Assembly (NCBI GenBank): GCA_965204235.1
Contig: OZ241979.1
Coordinates: forward strand, 3,410,001 to 3,474,000
Direction of reading: 5' to 3'
Length of the DNA stretch: 64,000 bases
From: JAJDTQ01 sp965204235
GTDB taxonomy: Bacteria > Desulfobacterota > Binatia > UBA9968 > JAJDTQ01
Shown: one piece after another, positions 25,070 through 33,895 of the stretch
How positions within the stretch are numbered: the first letter of the stretch is position 1
Layout: each line of letters opens with the position of its first letter
Notes under the pieces: model-generated
Databases searched by the model: none
Seen by the model: the letters and a program-made list of their open reading frames with translations, nothing else
What the model was told of the DNA's origin: nothing
Translations under genes and position numbers: made by a program

Positions 25070-26608
25070 CTACCTCGAGGTCTCCGGAATGTCGAAGGCC
25101 ATTGCACGGCTGCTTGTGGCCGCAATACCGACGGCCCAGTCAACCCCTGTCCCATCCGTCCGCCTGACGAATGATCCCTGTAGGCTGCTACCCGTGCCAT
25201 CAGCCTTCCAGAAGTTCGCGCCAGTAACAGGAACCCCGGACATACTAAACAGGTTCGTTGATTGAGAGTCGTTGATGCTGGCGTCCACGGTTCCCCGGTT
25301 GTAGTTCAGGGTGATTTGGCCGGTCAAACCGTCCGTGGAGTATGCGTTGCCCTGGAAAGTCAACTGTTCGTTGCTGGAAGGGCTGAACCGATGATATGCG
25401 GGATCGAGGAGAAGTTGCTGGGTGGAGTCCGTTCGGAAGAGGAATGCTGATATGAAATCGTAATTGCTCGAGCTCCACCGGCCATATCCTGTTACCTCTG
25501 CCACTCTGACGCTATCTGGCCAATTGGAAGTGCCCCTGCTGACAACACCCCCGGTTACGGTAACCGTACCGTCGGCCGCAACCGTAATGACGCAGGCCCA
25601 ATCCTCCGTATGGCGGCAGTCGAATCCGATACTCAAGTAGGATGCACCGAGAGGCCAGCCTTCGCCCGGAAACAGGATGATCGTTCCGGCCGGGGGTCTA
25701 AAGCGGGCGGGAAGGTCGGGAATCTGCAAAGGTCTGGTTCTAGTGTAGAATTCTTCATTTGGCGGTACATTGCCAGCGTCCACTAGATATTTTCGAGAAG
25801 ATAGCCTTGGCGTACCGCCCGTCAAGGTAGTCAATCCGTCCGGTTGAACCGTCACAACGCAGGCCTGGCCGCCTGTTGGGCACGAAAAGGTGGTGTGGCC
25901 GCGGGCGTTTCTATGGCTATGCTCGTAGGTGGTACGACTTTCGCCCGGAGGAATGGTCGTTGTGGTTCCGGCGGCGAATGGAGGAAAGGGGTAATGGGCG
26001 TAGAGCAATAGTCTTCGACGACCCACCGCGGGCCTGACGCTACGGTAGCCGATCCGTCCGTCCGGTAGAACCGTCACAACGCAGGCCCGGCCGCCTGATG
26101 GGCACCCAAGCACGGTTTCCTCGACGATGCGCAAGTCGGCGTCTTCGTGCTGATATATCGTTTCAGCGATGAGGGTCCAATGTTCGCCCGGAAGAATGGT
26201 CCCTGTTCCGATTTCGAGCCTATGCCCCGAGGGCAGGGTCAATGTCGGAAGCGTTGTCGTAGGCGGAGTTACAGTCGGAACACCTACGATTTCAATCTCG
26301 ATATTACCGGCTATCAGGGTGGCCGTACCATCGTCGAAAACCCTGAACTTGCAGTCTGCGCTTCCGGCAGTACATCGAATCGTGGTTCTCTGGCCGTCGG
26401 CTTCCCCAACCGTTCGAGCCTCGCCACGAGGGAGAGTACCTGACACCAGCGTATGGCCCGTAGGCAATCGGATAAGCCCCGGCCCATAGGTTCGCGTAGG
26501 AGTTGAATTCGAAGGCATACCGGCCCCGGCGCCTCCCTTCGATCCGCCGCCACCGCACCCGGCCAGCATCAACACGCCCGCGACTGCCAAGGCCATCAAT
26601 ATCTGCAT
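25070..26608 (-). CDS. Lipoprotein with four two-cysteine repeats and a TbpB-like C-terminal domain
   Basis: 512 residues. Signal peptide MQILMALAVAGVLMLAGC, with C18 as the lipidated cysteine, followed by a Gly/Ser linker. Four modules each contain a proline-glycine turn (LPTGHTL, LPSGHRL, IPPGESR, FPGEGW) and then a Cys pair and Asp-Gly turn. The pairs are C79/C86, C169/C176, C243/C250 and C331/C339, around the pattern C-x6/7-C-x-V-x-V-x-x-D-G. The last 140 residues (GQITLNYNRGTVDASIN, GTGSSLQGSFVRRTDGTGVD) resemble the small barrel of transferrin-binding-protein-like lipoproteins. Probably surface-exposed; function unknown. Confidence 0.72.
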   Translation of the reverse strand: MQILMALAVAGVLMLAGCGGGGSKGGAGAGMPSNSTPTRTYGPGLIRLPTGHTLVSGTLPRGEARTVGEADGQRTTIRCTAGSADCKFRVFDDGTATLIAGNIEIEIVGVPTVTPPTTTLPTLTLPSGHRLEIGTGTILPGEHWTLIAETIYQHEDADLRIVEETVLGCPSGGRACVVTVLPDGRIGYRSVRPAVGRRRLLLYAHYPFPPFAAGTTTTIPPGESRTTYEHSHRNARGHTTFSCPTGGQACVVTVQPDGLTTLTGGTPRLSSRKYLVDAGNVPPNEEFYTRTRPLQIPDLPARFRPPAGTIILFPGEGWPLGASYLSIGFDCRHTEDWACVITVAADGTVTVTGGVVSRGTSNWPDSVRVAEVTGYGRWSSSNYDFISAFLFRTDSTQQLLLDPAYHRFSPSSNEQLTFQGNAYSTDGLTGQITLNYNRGTVDASINDSQSTNLFSMSGVPVTGANFWKADGTGSSLQGSFVRRTDGTGVDWAVGIAATSSRAMAFDIPETSR

Positions 26609-26658
26609 TGCAACATTCCCGTCCAGTCAGGCTCGAACGCCCTATAACCGTTCATGGC

Positions 26659-26725
26659 GGGCGGCGTGCAGTAGTCGAGGGTGTCGGAGAGAGAAACCCC
26701 CGGTAATGGAAGCTGCACGCCGCCC
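26659..26725. repeat. 13-bp perfect inverted repeat upstream of the lipoprotein
   Basis: GGGCGGCGTGCAG (26659-26671) and CTGCACGCCGCCC (26713-26725) are perfect complements over a 41-base loop. The region 26609-26882 is otherwise empty. It could be a terminator or att-like remnant, or a structured leader for the lipoprotein; no T-run supports a terminator. Confidence 0.55.
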
Positions 26726-26882
26726 AACCATCGCAGCCCACTACCACCGACGAGGGTAAACACCGCCCTTACAACACCCCGTCCCGCCTGTCAAACCCTC
26801 TCCGTCAATGTCCCTTCCCCTTCGAGAGGCGCGCCAGGTACAGCATCAACGCATACCGGATCGGCCCAAAATCTGCACCTCC

Positions 26883-27071
26883 TCAAATCCAATAGTCGAT
26901 GCCCAAAGCATGGCTTGGCGGCTTCCCCTGGTCGAACAGGTATGATAGATAGCCTGCCAGGTTTTCGTCGGTAACGGGCCGTCCTCTCAACCATTTGTCC
27001 AGGTTGGCGAGGGTGTTGAGGTAAACCTTTCGGCTGGATTCGGCAATGGGTATCTCGGTCAGTTTCAGCAT
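26883..27071 (-). pseudogene. Truncated tyrosine recombinase (integrase), N-terminal SAM-like domain only
   Basis: 62 codons from an ATG with AAAGGAGAA upstream. AESSRKVYLNTLANLDKWLR, then GRPVTDENLAGYLSYLFDQG, resembles the core-binding N-terminal domain of phage-type integrases. The frame then meets a stop after DYWI, and no catalytic domain (R-H-R-Y) follows in any frame. It is a relic of an integrated element and sits at the outer edge of the accessory island. Confidence 0.6.
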
Positions 27072-27115
27072 GGCGTTCTCCTTTCTTTTCGGACTCTACC
27101 AGAACCTGAAGTAAG

Positions 27116-27994
27116 ATGTTTCGGGAATCCCGTAAGTCCTCGAAAACCGTGACGTTGTTGCATCCGGGCAGCATGGGCGCCGCGGTCGGCGCCGCCGCGA
27201 GGGGCGTCCGTGTGCTGTGGGTGTCCGACGGGCGCAGCCCGGGAAGCGCGGAACGGGCGCGTCGGGCCGGGCTGACGGAGGCGGCCACGCTGGCCGAAGC
27301 CGTCGGCGCCAGCGATGCGGTCCTTTCCGTGTGCCCGCCTCATGCCGCGGAGGAGGTCGCCCGAAGCGTGGCCGACCTGGGCTTCGCCGGGCTCTACCTG
27401 GACGCCAACGCCGTCTCCCGGGCCACCGCCCAGCGCGTGGGGGACGCGGTCCGCAAGGCCGGGGCCGGCTTCGTGGACGGCGGCATCATCGGCCCGCCGG
27501 TGAAGGAGCCCGGGACCACGCGCCTCTACCTTTCCGGGGACCGGGCCGCGGAAGCGGCGCAACTGTTCTCCGGCGGTCCCCTGGACGCCCGGGTCGTGGG
27601 GGAACAGCCCGGGGCCGCCTCCGCCCTCAAGATGGCGTACGCCGGCTGGACCAAGGGCAGCGATGCGCTGATCCTCGCCATCCGGGCGCTGGCGGCTCGG
27701 GAGGGCGTCGATGAGGCGCTGCTTGCGGAATGGTCCCGGTCCCGTCCCGACCTGGTGGATCGGAGCGTGCGCGCAGCCGCCGAGGCCGCGCCCAAGGGTT
27801 GGCGTTACGTGGGCGAGATGAAAGAGGTCGCCGCCAGCTTCGACGCCGCGGGACTCCCTTCGGGCTTCCACGACGCCGCGGCCGACCTCTACCAGCGGCT
27901 CGCGTCGTTCAAGGACCATTCCGGACCCGAGGTCACGGAAGTCCTCGACACCCTCTGCGGACGGACCGGGAAACGCGGCGCCGCCGGTGGCTGA
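27116..27994 (+). CDS. NAD(P)-dependent dehydrogenase of the 6-PGDH/3-hydroxyisobutyrate family with DUF1932 C-terminus
   Basis: 292 residues. The N-terminal Rossmann opening is TLLHPGSMGAAVGAAARG; later come DAVLSVCPPHAAEEVAR, LDANAVSRATAQRVGD and FVDGGIIGPPVKEPGTTRLY. The C-terminal helical part (ALKMAYAGWTKGSDALILAI) fits DUF1932. The exact start is uncertain, because the Rossmann strand begins about 12 residues in. These enzymes reduce or oxidise beta-hydroxy acids; the substrate is unknown. The stop overlaps the longest possible start of the subtilase gene. Confidence 0.83.
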   Translation: MFRESRKSSKTVTLLHPGSMGAAVGAAARGVRVLWVSDGRSPGSAERARRAGLTEAATLAEAVGASDAVLSVCPPHAAEEVARSVADLGFAGLYLDANAVSRATAQRVGDAVRKAGAGFVDGGIIGPPVKEPGTTRLYLSGDRAAEAAQLFSGGPLDARVVGEQPGAASALKMAYAGWTKGSDALILAIRALAAREGVDEALLAEWSRSRPDLVDRSVRAAAEAAPKGWRYVGEMKEVAASFDAAGLPSGFHDAAADLYQRLASFKDHSGPEVTEVLDTLCGRTGKRGAAGG

Positions 27995-28010
27995 TCCCGT
28001 GCGCTCGGAA

Positions 28011-30500
28011 ATGGAGGAAGCGGTGGCGCAAGAGGCCGGAGGACGCGGTTCCCCGTACCTCGGTTTCCGCGGTCGCCTCGCGGTCGCTGCGGGTCTCGCC
28101 AGCTTGCTGCTGCTCGCTTCCTGCGGAGGCGGCGGCCCGAAGACCCTTTCCGTGCCTTCGTCCACGCCAGACGAGGAGCCGCCGGGGTCGGTCGTGACGC
28201 CTGCGCCGGACTCACCTGCGCCGGACGAATTCGCAGGCCATTCGGAATACAGTCCCCGTGACAACACACGAAGGCAGCGTTGGGGGCTCGCCGAGGTCCG
28301 TGCGGCGGACGCCTATGCGCGCATTGCCCGGGAGGAAGCGCGCATTGCCCGGCAGGAAGGTCGCACGGCTGACACGGTGAAACCCGGCGATGGCGTTCGG
28401 GTGGGGGTCATGGATACGGGCATCGACCTGGACCACTGGGAGTTCGATCGCTCCCTGGTGAGCGAGGAGATCCTGCAAGGGGACGGCGACGCGCTAGGCG
28501 GTCGGCCTAGTCACGGCACCGCGGTGGCGAGCGTGATCGCCGCGCAACGCGGCGGAAGTCAGGCGCCTTACCACGACGACCCCAATTTCCACGGGGTGGC
28601 CTGGGGCGCCCGTTTGCAGGTGTATGCGCTGACGCTGGGGTCGGACGACGGCCCCTACACACCCGTGGACGTGGCCGCGTTGGGGACCGACGACTACGCG
28701 AACTGGTTCGACCGGGTGTTCGACGACGGCGTGGACGTGTTGAACCTGAGCTGGGGGTTCAGCGGCCTGATCGAGCACTACGGCGAGGCCGAGTTGCGCC
28801 GGAACCACCACGTGGTCATCGAGTCGCTGGCGCAAACCGACAGGACCGAAAAGGCCCTCGTGGTGGCGGCGGCCGGAAACTCCAACGGCCGGGAATGCGA
28901 CCCCGGAACCGCGGGTTGCCGGGAAGTCCGACCCGGAGCGTTCGAGATCCGCGCCAACTCGCCTGATCTGTTGCCCGGCCTTCCGTTGCGCATCCCCGAG
29001 TTGCGAAGCCACATGGTAGCGGTGGTCGCAACCGGGCGGGGCGGGGCGCTCGCATCCTTCTCCAACCGGTGCGGCATCGCGGCAAGGTGGTGCATGGCCG
29101 CGCCCGGCGAGGGGATCCTGGTCGCCAGTTCCGGTCCGGACGGGCGGGGTTATGCGTGGGCTTCCGGCACTTCCTACGCAGCTCCCTACGTGACCGGCGG
29201 GCTCGCGGTGTTGCGGCACTACTTCCGCAACCAGATGACGAACCCCCAGATACTCGATCGCCTGTACCGGACCGCGACCGTCCGTCCGGACCCGGTGGCG
29301 CCGGGCGGGCAATGCCCCGCCCATCTCGATGTCGATGGCGACCGTTCCCGTTGCGAGTTGTCGTCCACCCACGGATGGGGGTTGATGAACCTCGATGCCG
29401 CAACCCGTCCGGTGGGCGTGACGAGCGTCGCCCTCGACGGCTCCCTGAACGGAAGGCGCGTCGCGGCCTCGACGAGCTTCCTGCGCGGCGGTCCCGCTCT
29501 CGGCGATGCGTTGGCGTCCGCCCTGCGGGAACGCAGCGTGGCGCTGTTCGACGAGCTGGACGCGCCCTTCTGGATCGGGCTGGACAACCTCGCGGGAGCC
29601 GCCGGCGGCCCGGCCCTTCCGTCCCGGCTGTCGCGGTTTCTGGCGCCCGGGGCCGAGGCCCGCGGGCGAGACGGCCTGCGCGCCTCCGTCGTGCCGGGCT
29701 TGGCCGGCGGTGTCGTGGAGTTCCCCTGGAGGTCGTCGCGCCTGCGCCTCGGTTTCAACCGCGCCAGCGGGGACCAGCAATGGTCCGGCGGCCACGCCGG
29801 GCTCGCCCCCCTTGCGCGCGGGGGCCTTTCGCTGACGGTGGACGCCGGCGCGTTCGAGGCTTCCACCTTTACCTCTGCGTCGGGTTTCGACCGGAGGGGA
29901 GGGGGACAAGGGTCCGTGGCCGGCGCGGTCACCGCGTGGCGGCCGCCGGGCTCGCCCCTCGGTTTGCGGCTCGGGTTCCTCCGCGAGTCCGACCGCGCCC
30001 TCGGGACCACCGCGAGCGGCGCCTTCGGCAGACTCGCGGCCGGCGTGAGCTTCGGCGGGATGGCTCTTTCCGCCCGGGTCGGCCCTTGGCGGCTTTCGGC
30101 CGACGGAGAGTGGGGGAGCGCCCGTCCGGAGGCCCGGTACGGACTCGTGCGCGGGATCTCGCGGCTCGTCACGTCAGCCTTCTCGCTGGCCGCGGAGCGC
30201 TCCCTGGGGGACGGCGCCCGGCTCCGGCTGTCGGCGTCCCAACCGCTGCGCGTGGAGCGCGGTCGAGCCCGGTTCCGCATTCCCACCGGCCGCACCCGGG
30301 ACGGCGCGGTGACGCACGGCACGGTGGCTGCGCCCCTGTCGCCATCGGGTCGGCAGATCGACCTGGCGGGGGAGTGGAGCCGGCCCATGGCCCGCGGCGG
30401 CGAGCTGCGTCTGGGGGCCACGTTGTCGCTGCAACCCGGTCACGAGACCGGACGCGGACCCGAGTTCCTCCTGCTTGCGGGCTATCGTCTGGGGTTCTGA
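28011..30500 (+). CDS. Lipidated subtilisin-like (S8) serine protease with C-terminal beta-barrel, NalP/autotransporter type
   Basis: About 829 residues; a GTG at 27987 is an alternative start. Lipobox SLLLLASC (C38). The subtilase domain has D135 (GVMDTGID), H168 (RPSHGTAVAS), the oxyanion Asn in AAAGN (about 290) and S388 (SGTSYAAPYVTGG). Residues 480-829 are rich in alternating amphipathic strands (LRLGFNRAS, LGLRLGFLRES, LRLSASQPLRVE), and the chain ends in an aromatic strand LLAGYRLGF, as outer-membrane barrels do. Neisserial NalP is a known lipidated subtilase autotransporter. Likely role: surface protein processing. The DUF1932 gene directly upstream appears unrelated. Confidence 0.83.
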   Translation: MEEAVAQEAGGRGSPYLGFRGRLAVAAGLASLLLLASCGGGGPKTLSVPSSTPDEEPPGSVVTPAPDSPAPDEFAGHSEYSPRDNTRRQRWGLAEVRAADAYARIAREEARIARQEGRTADTVKPGDGVRVGVMDTGIDLDHWEFDRSLVSEEILQGDGDALGGRPSHGTAVASVIAAQRGGSQAPYHDDPNFHGVAWGARLQVYALTLGSDDGPYTPVDVAALGTDDYANWFDRVFDDGVDVLNLSWGFSGLIEHYGEAELRRNHHVVIESLAQTDRTEKALVVAAAGNSNGRECDPGTAGCREVRPGAFEIRANSPDLLPGLPLRIPELRSHMVAVVATGRGGALASFSNRCGIAARWCMAAPGEGILVASSGPDGRGYAWASGTSYAAPYVTGGLAVLRHYFRNQMTNPQILDRLYRTATVRPDPVAPGGQCPAHLDVDGDRSRCELSSTHGWGLMNLDAATRPVGVTSVALDGSLNGRRVAASTSFLRGGPALGDALASALRERSVALFDELDAPFWIGLDNLAGAAGGPALPSRLSRFLAPGAEARGRDGLRASVVPGLAGGVVEFPWRSSRLRLGFNRASGDQQWSGGHAGLAPLARGGLSLTVDAGAFEASTFTSASGFDRRGGGQGSVAGAVTAWRPPGSPLGLRLGFLRESDRALGTTASGAFGRLAAGVSFGGMALSARVGPWRLSADGEWGSARPEARYGLVRGISRLVTSAFSLAAERSLGDGARLRLSASQPLRVERGRARFRIPTGRTRDGAVTHGTVAAPLSPSGRQIDLAGEWSRPMARGGELRLGATLSLQPGHETGRGPEFLLLAGYRLGF

Positions 30501-30548
30501 CCGGGGCCGGGAACGCCCGCTCGACGGTCTGGCCGAAAGCGCCGCCCG

Positions 30549-32171
30549 CTAGTCCTCCTCCACCTCGCTGGCCTTGACCCGGCGGGACTTGAGCTTCTCG
30601 CCGGTCTCGAAGTAGCGCCCCTCCACCGCGAGCCGGGCTTCCTCGTCCAGCTCGTCGTCCCACTGGCCCAGGGAGTAGCCGTACCAGGGCATCTTGGGCT
30701 TCAGGGGCGGCAGCATGAACTCCTCCCAGAGTTCCCGGGCGTGCTCCATGTACTCGCGCTTGGGCAGGGACACGGGCGGGAACGGCTCCTTCTGGATCGC
30801 GTTGCACAGCATTCCCGACTCGTCCGCGGGCAAGTGGTACGACACCACGTCCGTGCCCTGGCGCTCGTCCTTGTAGAGGAACGGCGGAGCGTGCCCCTTC
30901 TCCATGCCGCCGATGATCTGCACGTCCTTGTGCGGCTTCATGCGGTAGCACATGGCCCAGAACACCGCGGCCTCGTCCGCGGGGTCGATGTCCTCGTCCA
31001 CCGCGATGACGATCTTCCCGACCCCCGGGTGGAACGACGCCGCGGCGTGGAGCGCGCGCCACACTTCCGCTTCCTTGGGGCGCCGCATCTGCACGATCAC
31101 GAGCTTGTAGGTGTTGGTCAGGGGCTCGTGCATCTCCACCCGGATGACGCTGGTGATGCGGCAGTGGTCCCGCAGGTGCACCAGCATCAGCCGGTCGTAC
31201 CCGATCTTGCGGATCACCGACGACTCGCTCGGGGTGAGCTGGCTGAGCCACGAGACGTAGATGGCGTCCTTTCGGTGCGTGATGGCGGTGATGTCCATGA
31301 ACGGGTTCAACTGCCGCGGATGCATGTACCCGTGGGACTCCCCGAACGGTCCTTCGGGTTCCACGAACTCGGTGTCGAGATGTCCTTCGATGACGATCTC
31401 GGACTCCGCGGGCACCTGGATGTCCACGGTCTTGCACCGGGCCATGCGGATGGGCTCGCCCACGAAGCCGCCGGCGATGGCCATCTCGTCCACCCCGTAA
31501 TCGACCTTCTGGACGGACACGTAGGAGACCACCGGCGGCGCGCCGATGACCAGCGCCGCGGGCAGCGGCTCGCCGCGCTTCTGGGCGTTCTTCCAGTGGA
31601 GGTAGATGTCCTGGCCGAGTCCGGACGGGAACACCCCCACCCGGGTGCGGGACTTGATCTGGCCGCGGTAGTTGCCGATGTTGGCGATGCCGGTCTCCGG
31701 GTCCCTGGTGATCCAGTGGGAACAGGTGGTGTAGGGTCCGTTGTCGAAGCCGGGGGTCGAGATGGGCACCGGGAACGCGTCCAGCCCTTCCTCGTCCAGG
31801 GCGGCGCCGGTCATCACCCGTTCCTGGCACGCGGGGCTGTCCACCACCACCGGGCTGATGGGGTTGGAGAGGGCGTGCTTCCATTTCCCGTCCATCTCCT
31901 CGGCGCTGTTGCAGCCCATGCCGAGGAAGTAGATGGCCTTGCTGCCGGCCAGGGCGCCCACCACCACCGGGAAGTCGAAGCGGCGTCCGCGGGAGTCCGT
32001 GACGTTGGAGAAGTACCAGGCCTTGCGCTCCTCGTCGGGAATGCCGCCCCGGTACTGCCAGCGCACCAGTGGATGCAACTCGGTGTCCTTGTTGATGGTC
32101 TGGTTGATGCGGCGCAGATGCCCCGCCTCCTCGAGTTGCCTGAGATGTTCATGTAGATCCGCGTAACCCAT
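30549..32171 (-). CDS. UbiD-family prenylated-FMN-dependent decarboxylase
   Basis: 540 residues from an ATG with AGGAGG. Family segments are IANIGNYRGQIKSRTRVGVF (prFMN-binding region), ALVIGAPPVVSYVS, PAESEIVIEGHLD, EGPFGESHGYM (catalytic Glu region) and IIGGMEKGHAPPF. UbiD enzymes reversibly (de)carboxylate unsaturated or aromatic acids and need prFMN made by UbiX, which is not in the window. The gene lies downstream of a carboxyltransferase on the same strand, separated by a repeat copy. The substrate is unknown. Aromatic-acid metabolism is suggested by other genes at 58-62 kb, but that is distant context. Confidence 0.9.
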   Translation of the reverse strand: MGYADLHEHLRQLEEAGHLRRINQTINKDTELHPLVRWQYRGGIPDEERKAWYFSNVTDSRGRRFDFPVVVGALAGSKAIYFLGMGCNSAEEMDGKWKHALSNPISPVVVDSPACQERVMTGAALDEEGLDAFPVPISTPGFDNGPYTTCSHWITRDPETGIANIGNYRGQIKSRTRVGVFPSGLGQDIYLHWKNAQKRGEPLPAALVIGAPPVVSYVSVQKVDYGVDEMAIAGGFVGEPIRMARCKTVDIQVPAESEIVIEGHLDTEFVEPEGPFGESHGYMHPRQLNPFMDITAITHRKDAIYVSWLSQLTPSESSVIRKIGYDRLMLVHLRDHCRITSVIRVEMHEPLTNTYKLVIVQMRRPKEAEVWRALHAAASFHPGVGKIVIAVDEDIDPADEAAVFWAMCYRMKPHKDVQIIGGMEKGHAPPFLYKDERQGTDVVSYHLPADESGMLCNAIQKEPFPPVSLPKREYMEHARELWEEFMLPPLKPKMPWYGYSLGQWDDELDEEARLAVEGRYFETGEKLKSRRVKASEVEED

Positions 32172-32306
32172 TGTTGCCTCCTGTGGGATCGGTCTGTCGT
32201 GCGATGTCGGGCGAGTTCTCGCGGCCCCGTTCGGGGCTGTCGGAGAGAGACCGCAAGATACCCGATGGCGTCCGGCCGTGTCAATCGACCGCGCGGCCGG
32301 GACGCA

Positions 32307-32371
32307 GGAAACCCTGAACGATTGCCCCGTTCGTCCTGAGCGTAGCGAAGCGAAGTCGAAGGACGCGCTTA
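32307..32371 (-). repeat. Dispersed short repeat, copy 4
   Basis: Reverse orientation. It begins GGAAACCCTGAACGATTGCC and ends GAAGGACGCGCTT. It lies between the carboxyltransferase and ubiD genes, so any shared transcript would carry it. Confidence 0.85.
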
Positions 32372-32416
32372 TGCGTTCGCCGCCCCGGGACCGTCCGTGG
32401 CGGCGCCCGGCCCGGG

Positions 32417-33895
32417 TCAGGAAAGACCGTTGGCCGCGGGGGGCGTCTGTCCGAGGGTGAGCGAGAACCCGGGCTTGCGGATGTACACCTGGGTGTACTC
32501 CTTCTGCCGGGTGATCTCGTTGATGAGCCGCACCAGCGGCCGGCTCGCGCTCAGGTACTCCCGCGGCCGGCCCGCGGCCTGCATGGTCTTGACCTCGTCC
32601 ACCCCCGCATAGACCCGCAGCACCAGCTCCTCGTCCGACACCGAAGGCCCGCCGAGCTTCGACCTGAGTTCGGAAAGCGACGGGTCCGGCTGTTCCCAGC
32701 CGGCCCACGCCTTGGCCCTGGGACGCCCGAGGATCCGGTCCTTCACGTCGGGGTCCATGAGCTCCGCGCCCTCCCGGCCCCAGATGCCCAGGGCGTACTG
32801 GATGGACTGGTCGGCCACCTCCTTGTAGCGCTCTCCGAGGATGACGTTGAAGGCCGCCTGGGTTCCCACGAACTGGGACAGGGGCGTCACCATGATGGGG
32901 TAGCCCCATTCGGCGCGCACCCGGGCGGCCTCCTCCAGCGCCGCGGGCAGCTTGTCTTCCATGCCCACGAGGCGGAGCTGGTGGACGAAGTTGGAGATCA
33001 TGCCTCCGGGCACCTGGTGCAGGTACTGGGAGTGGTTGTACTCCACGGGCTTGCCCATGGGCAGTCCGTCCCTCTTTGCCACGAACGTGAAGTGGTCCTG
33101 GACGGGCTTCAGGACCTCGGTGTCCACCAGCGGCGTGTGCCCCATGGCGCGGACGTTCCTCACCATGTTGAAGATCGAAGGCTGGGCCGAGCCGTTGGCC
33201 AGGGGCGGCACGCCGGTGTGGATGGTGGTCATGCCGAGCTGGATGGCTTCGAGGTAGTTCAGGGGTGCCAGACCGTTGTTGCAGTGGGCGTGGAACTCCA
33301 CGGGGGTGTCGCCGATGTTGTCGAGCACCAAGGGGACCAGGGCGCGGGTGCGTTCGGGGGTGAGCAGGCCGCCCACGTCCTTGAAGCAGATGCGGTAGGG
33401 CTTGATGGCCGCGGCTTCCCGGGCCTTCCGCGCGTAGTACTCGTCGGTGTGCCGCGGGGACACCGAGTAGATCAGGTTGACCACGGTCTCCATGCCGAGC
33501 TTGCGCAGGTCCGCCACCTCCTCGCCGAACACGTCGTAGTCGTTCCAGCAGTTGGAGGTGCGCGTCAGGGTGATGCCGCTGTCCACCACCCGCCCGATGA
33601 TGAACCGCAGCAGGGCCGCGGGCTTCTTCTCCAGCCCGCCCTTCAGGCCGCCGTGGAGCCGGAGCTCGGTCTTGCGCAGGCGCTTGGTCCCCTCGCGGAG
33701 CCAGTCCCACGGGTTCTCCTTGTGCTCGCGCACGTACTTCTTGAACATGTTGGTGACGAAGAACTCCATGGACTCGAAGCCCGCCCGGTCCATCTGCTCG
33801 GCGATCTCGACCATGGCCGCGGTCCTCATGTTGAGCGCCCACAGGCTCTGGTTGCCGTCGCGCAGCGTGGTGTCCACGAATCGAATCTCGCTCAT
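32417..33895 (-). CDS. Pyruvate/oxaloacetate carboxyltransferase-like protein (HMGL domain, no biotin domain)
   Basis: 492 residues from an ATG after CAGGAGA. It has the DTTLRDGNQSLWALNMRT opening, KPYRICFKDVGGLLTPERT (metal/carbamyl-Lys region), VEFHAHCNNGLAP (metal His pair), and a PYC/OadA-like C-terminal half with VPGGMISNFVHQL and YPIMVTPLSQFVGTQAAFNV. It lacks a biotin-carrier domain, so it would need a separate biotin protein or acts as a lyase/decarboxylase. Next to ubiD it may take part in a carboxylation or decarboxylation pathway; the reaction itself is not determined. Confidence 0.85.
   Translation of the reverse strand: MSEIRFVDTTLRDGNQSLWALNMRTAAMVEIAEQMDRAGFESMEFFVTNMFKKYVREHKENPWDWLREGTKRLRKTELRLHGGLKGGLEKKPAALLRFIIGRVVDSGITLTRTSNCWNDYDVFGEEVADLRKLGMETVVNLIYSVSPRHTDEYYARKAREAAAIKPYRICFKDVGGLLTPERTRALVPLVLDNIGDTPVEFHAHCNNGLAPLNYLEAIQLGMTTIHTGVPPLANGSAQPSIFNMVRNVRAMGHTPLVDTEVLKPVQDHFTFVAKRDGLPMGKPVEYNHSQYLHQVPGGMISNFVHQLRLVGMEDKLPAALEEAARVRAEWGYPIMVTPLSQFVGTQAAFNVILGERYKEVADQSIQYALGIWGREGAELMDPDVKDRILGRPRAKAWAGWEQPDPSLSELRSKLGGPSVSDEELVLRVYAGVDEVKTMQAAGRPREYLSASRPLVRLINEITRQKEYTQVYIRKPGFSLTLGQTPPAANGLS

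Noticed and set aside
24742..25200. A 150-codon reverse-strand protein between the lipoprotein and the HEPN-like gene
   Set aside because: It overlaps the lipoprotein's end, is Arg/Pro-rich with no motif, and has no ribosome site; treated as intergenic.
26659..26726. An integron attC site at the 13-bp inverted repeat
   Set aside because: GCCCAAC at the right end fits a core site, but the left end lacks GTTRRRY in the right orientation and the nearby integrase fragment is not IntI-like.
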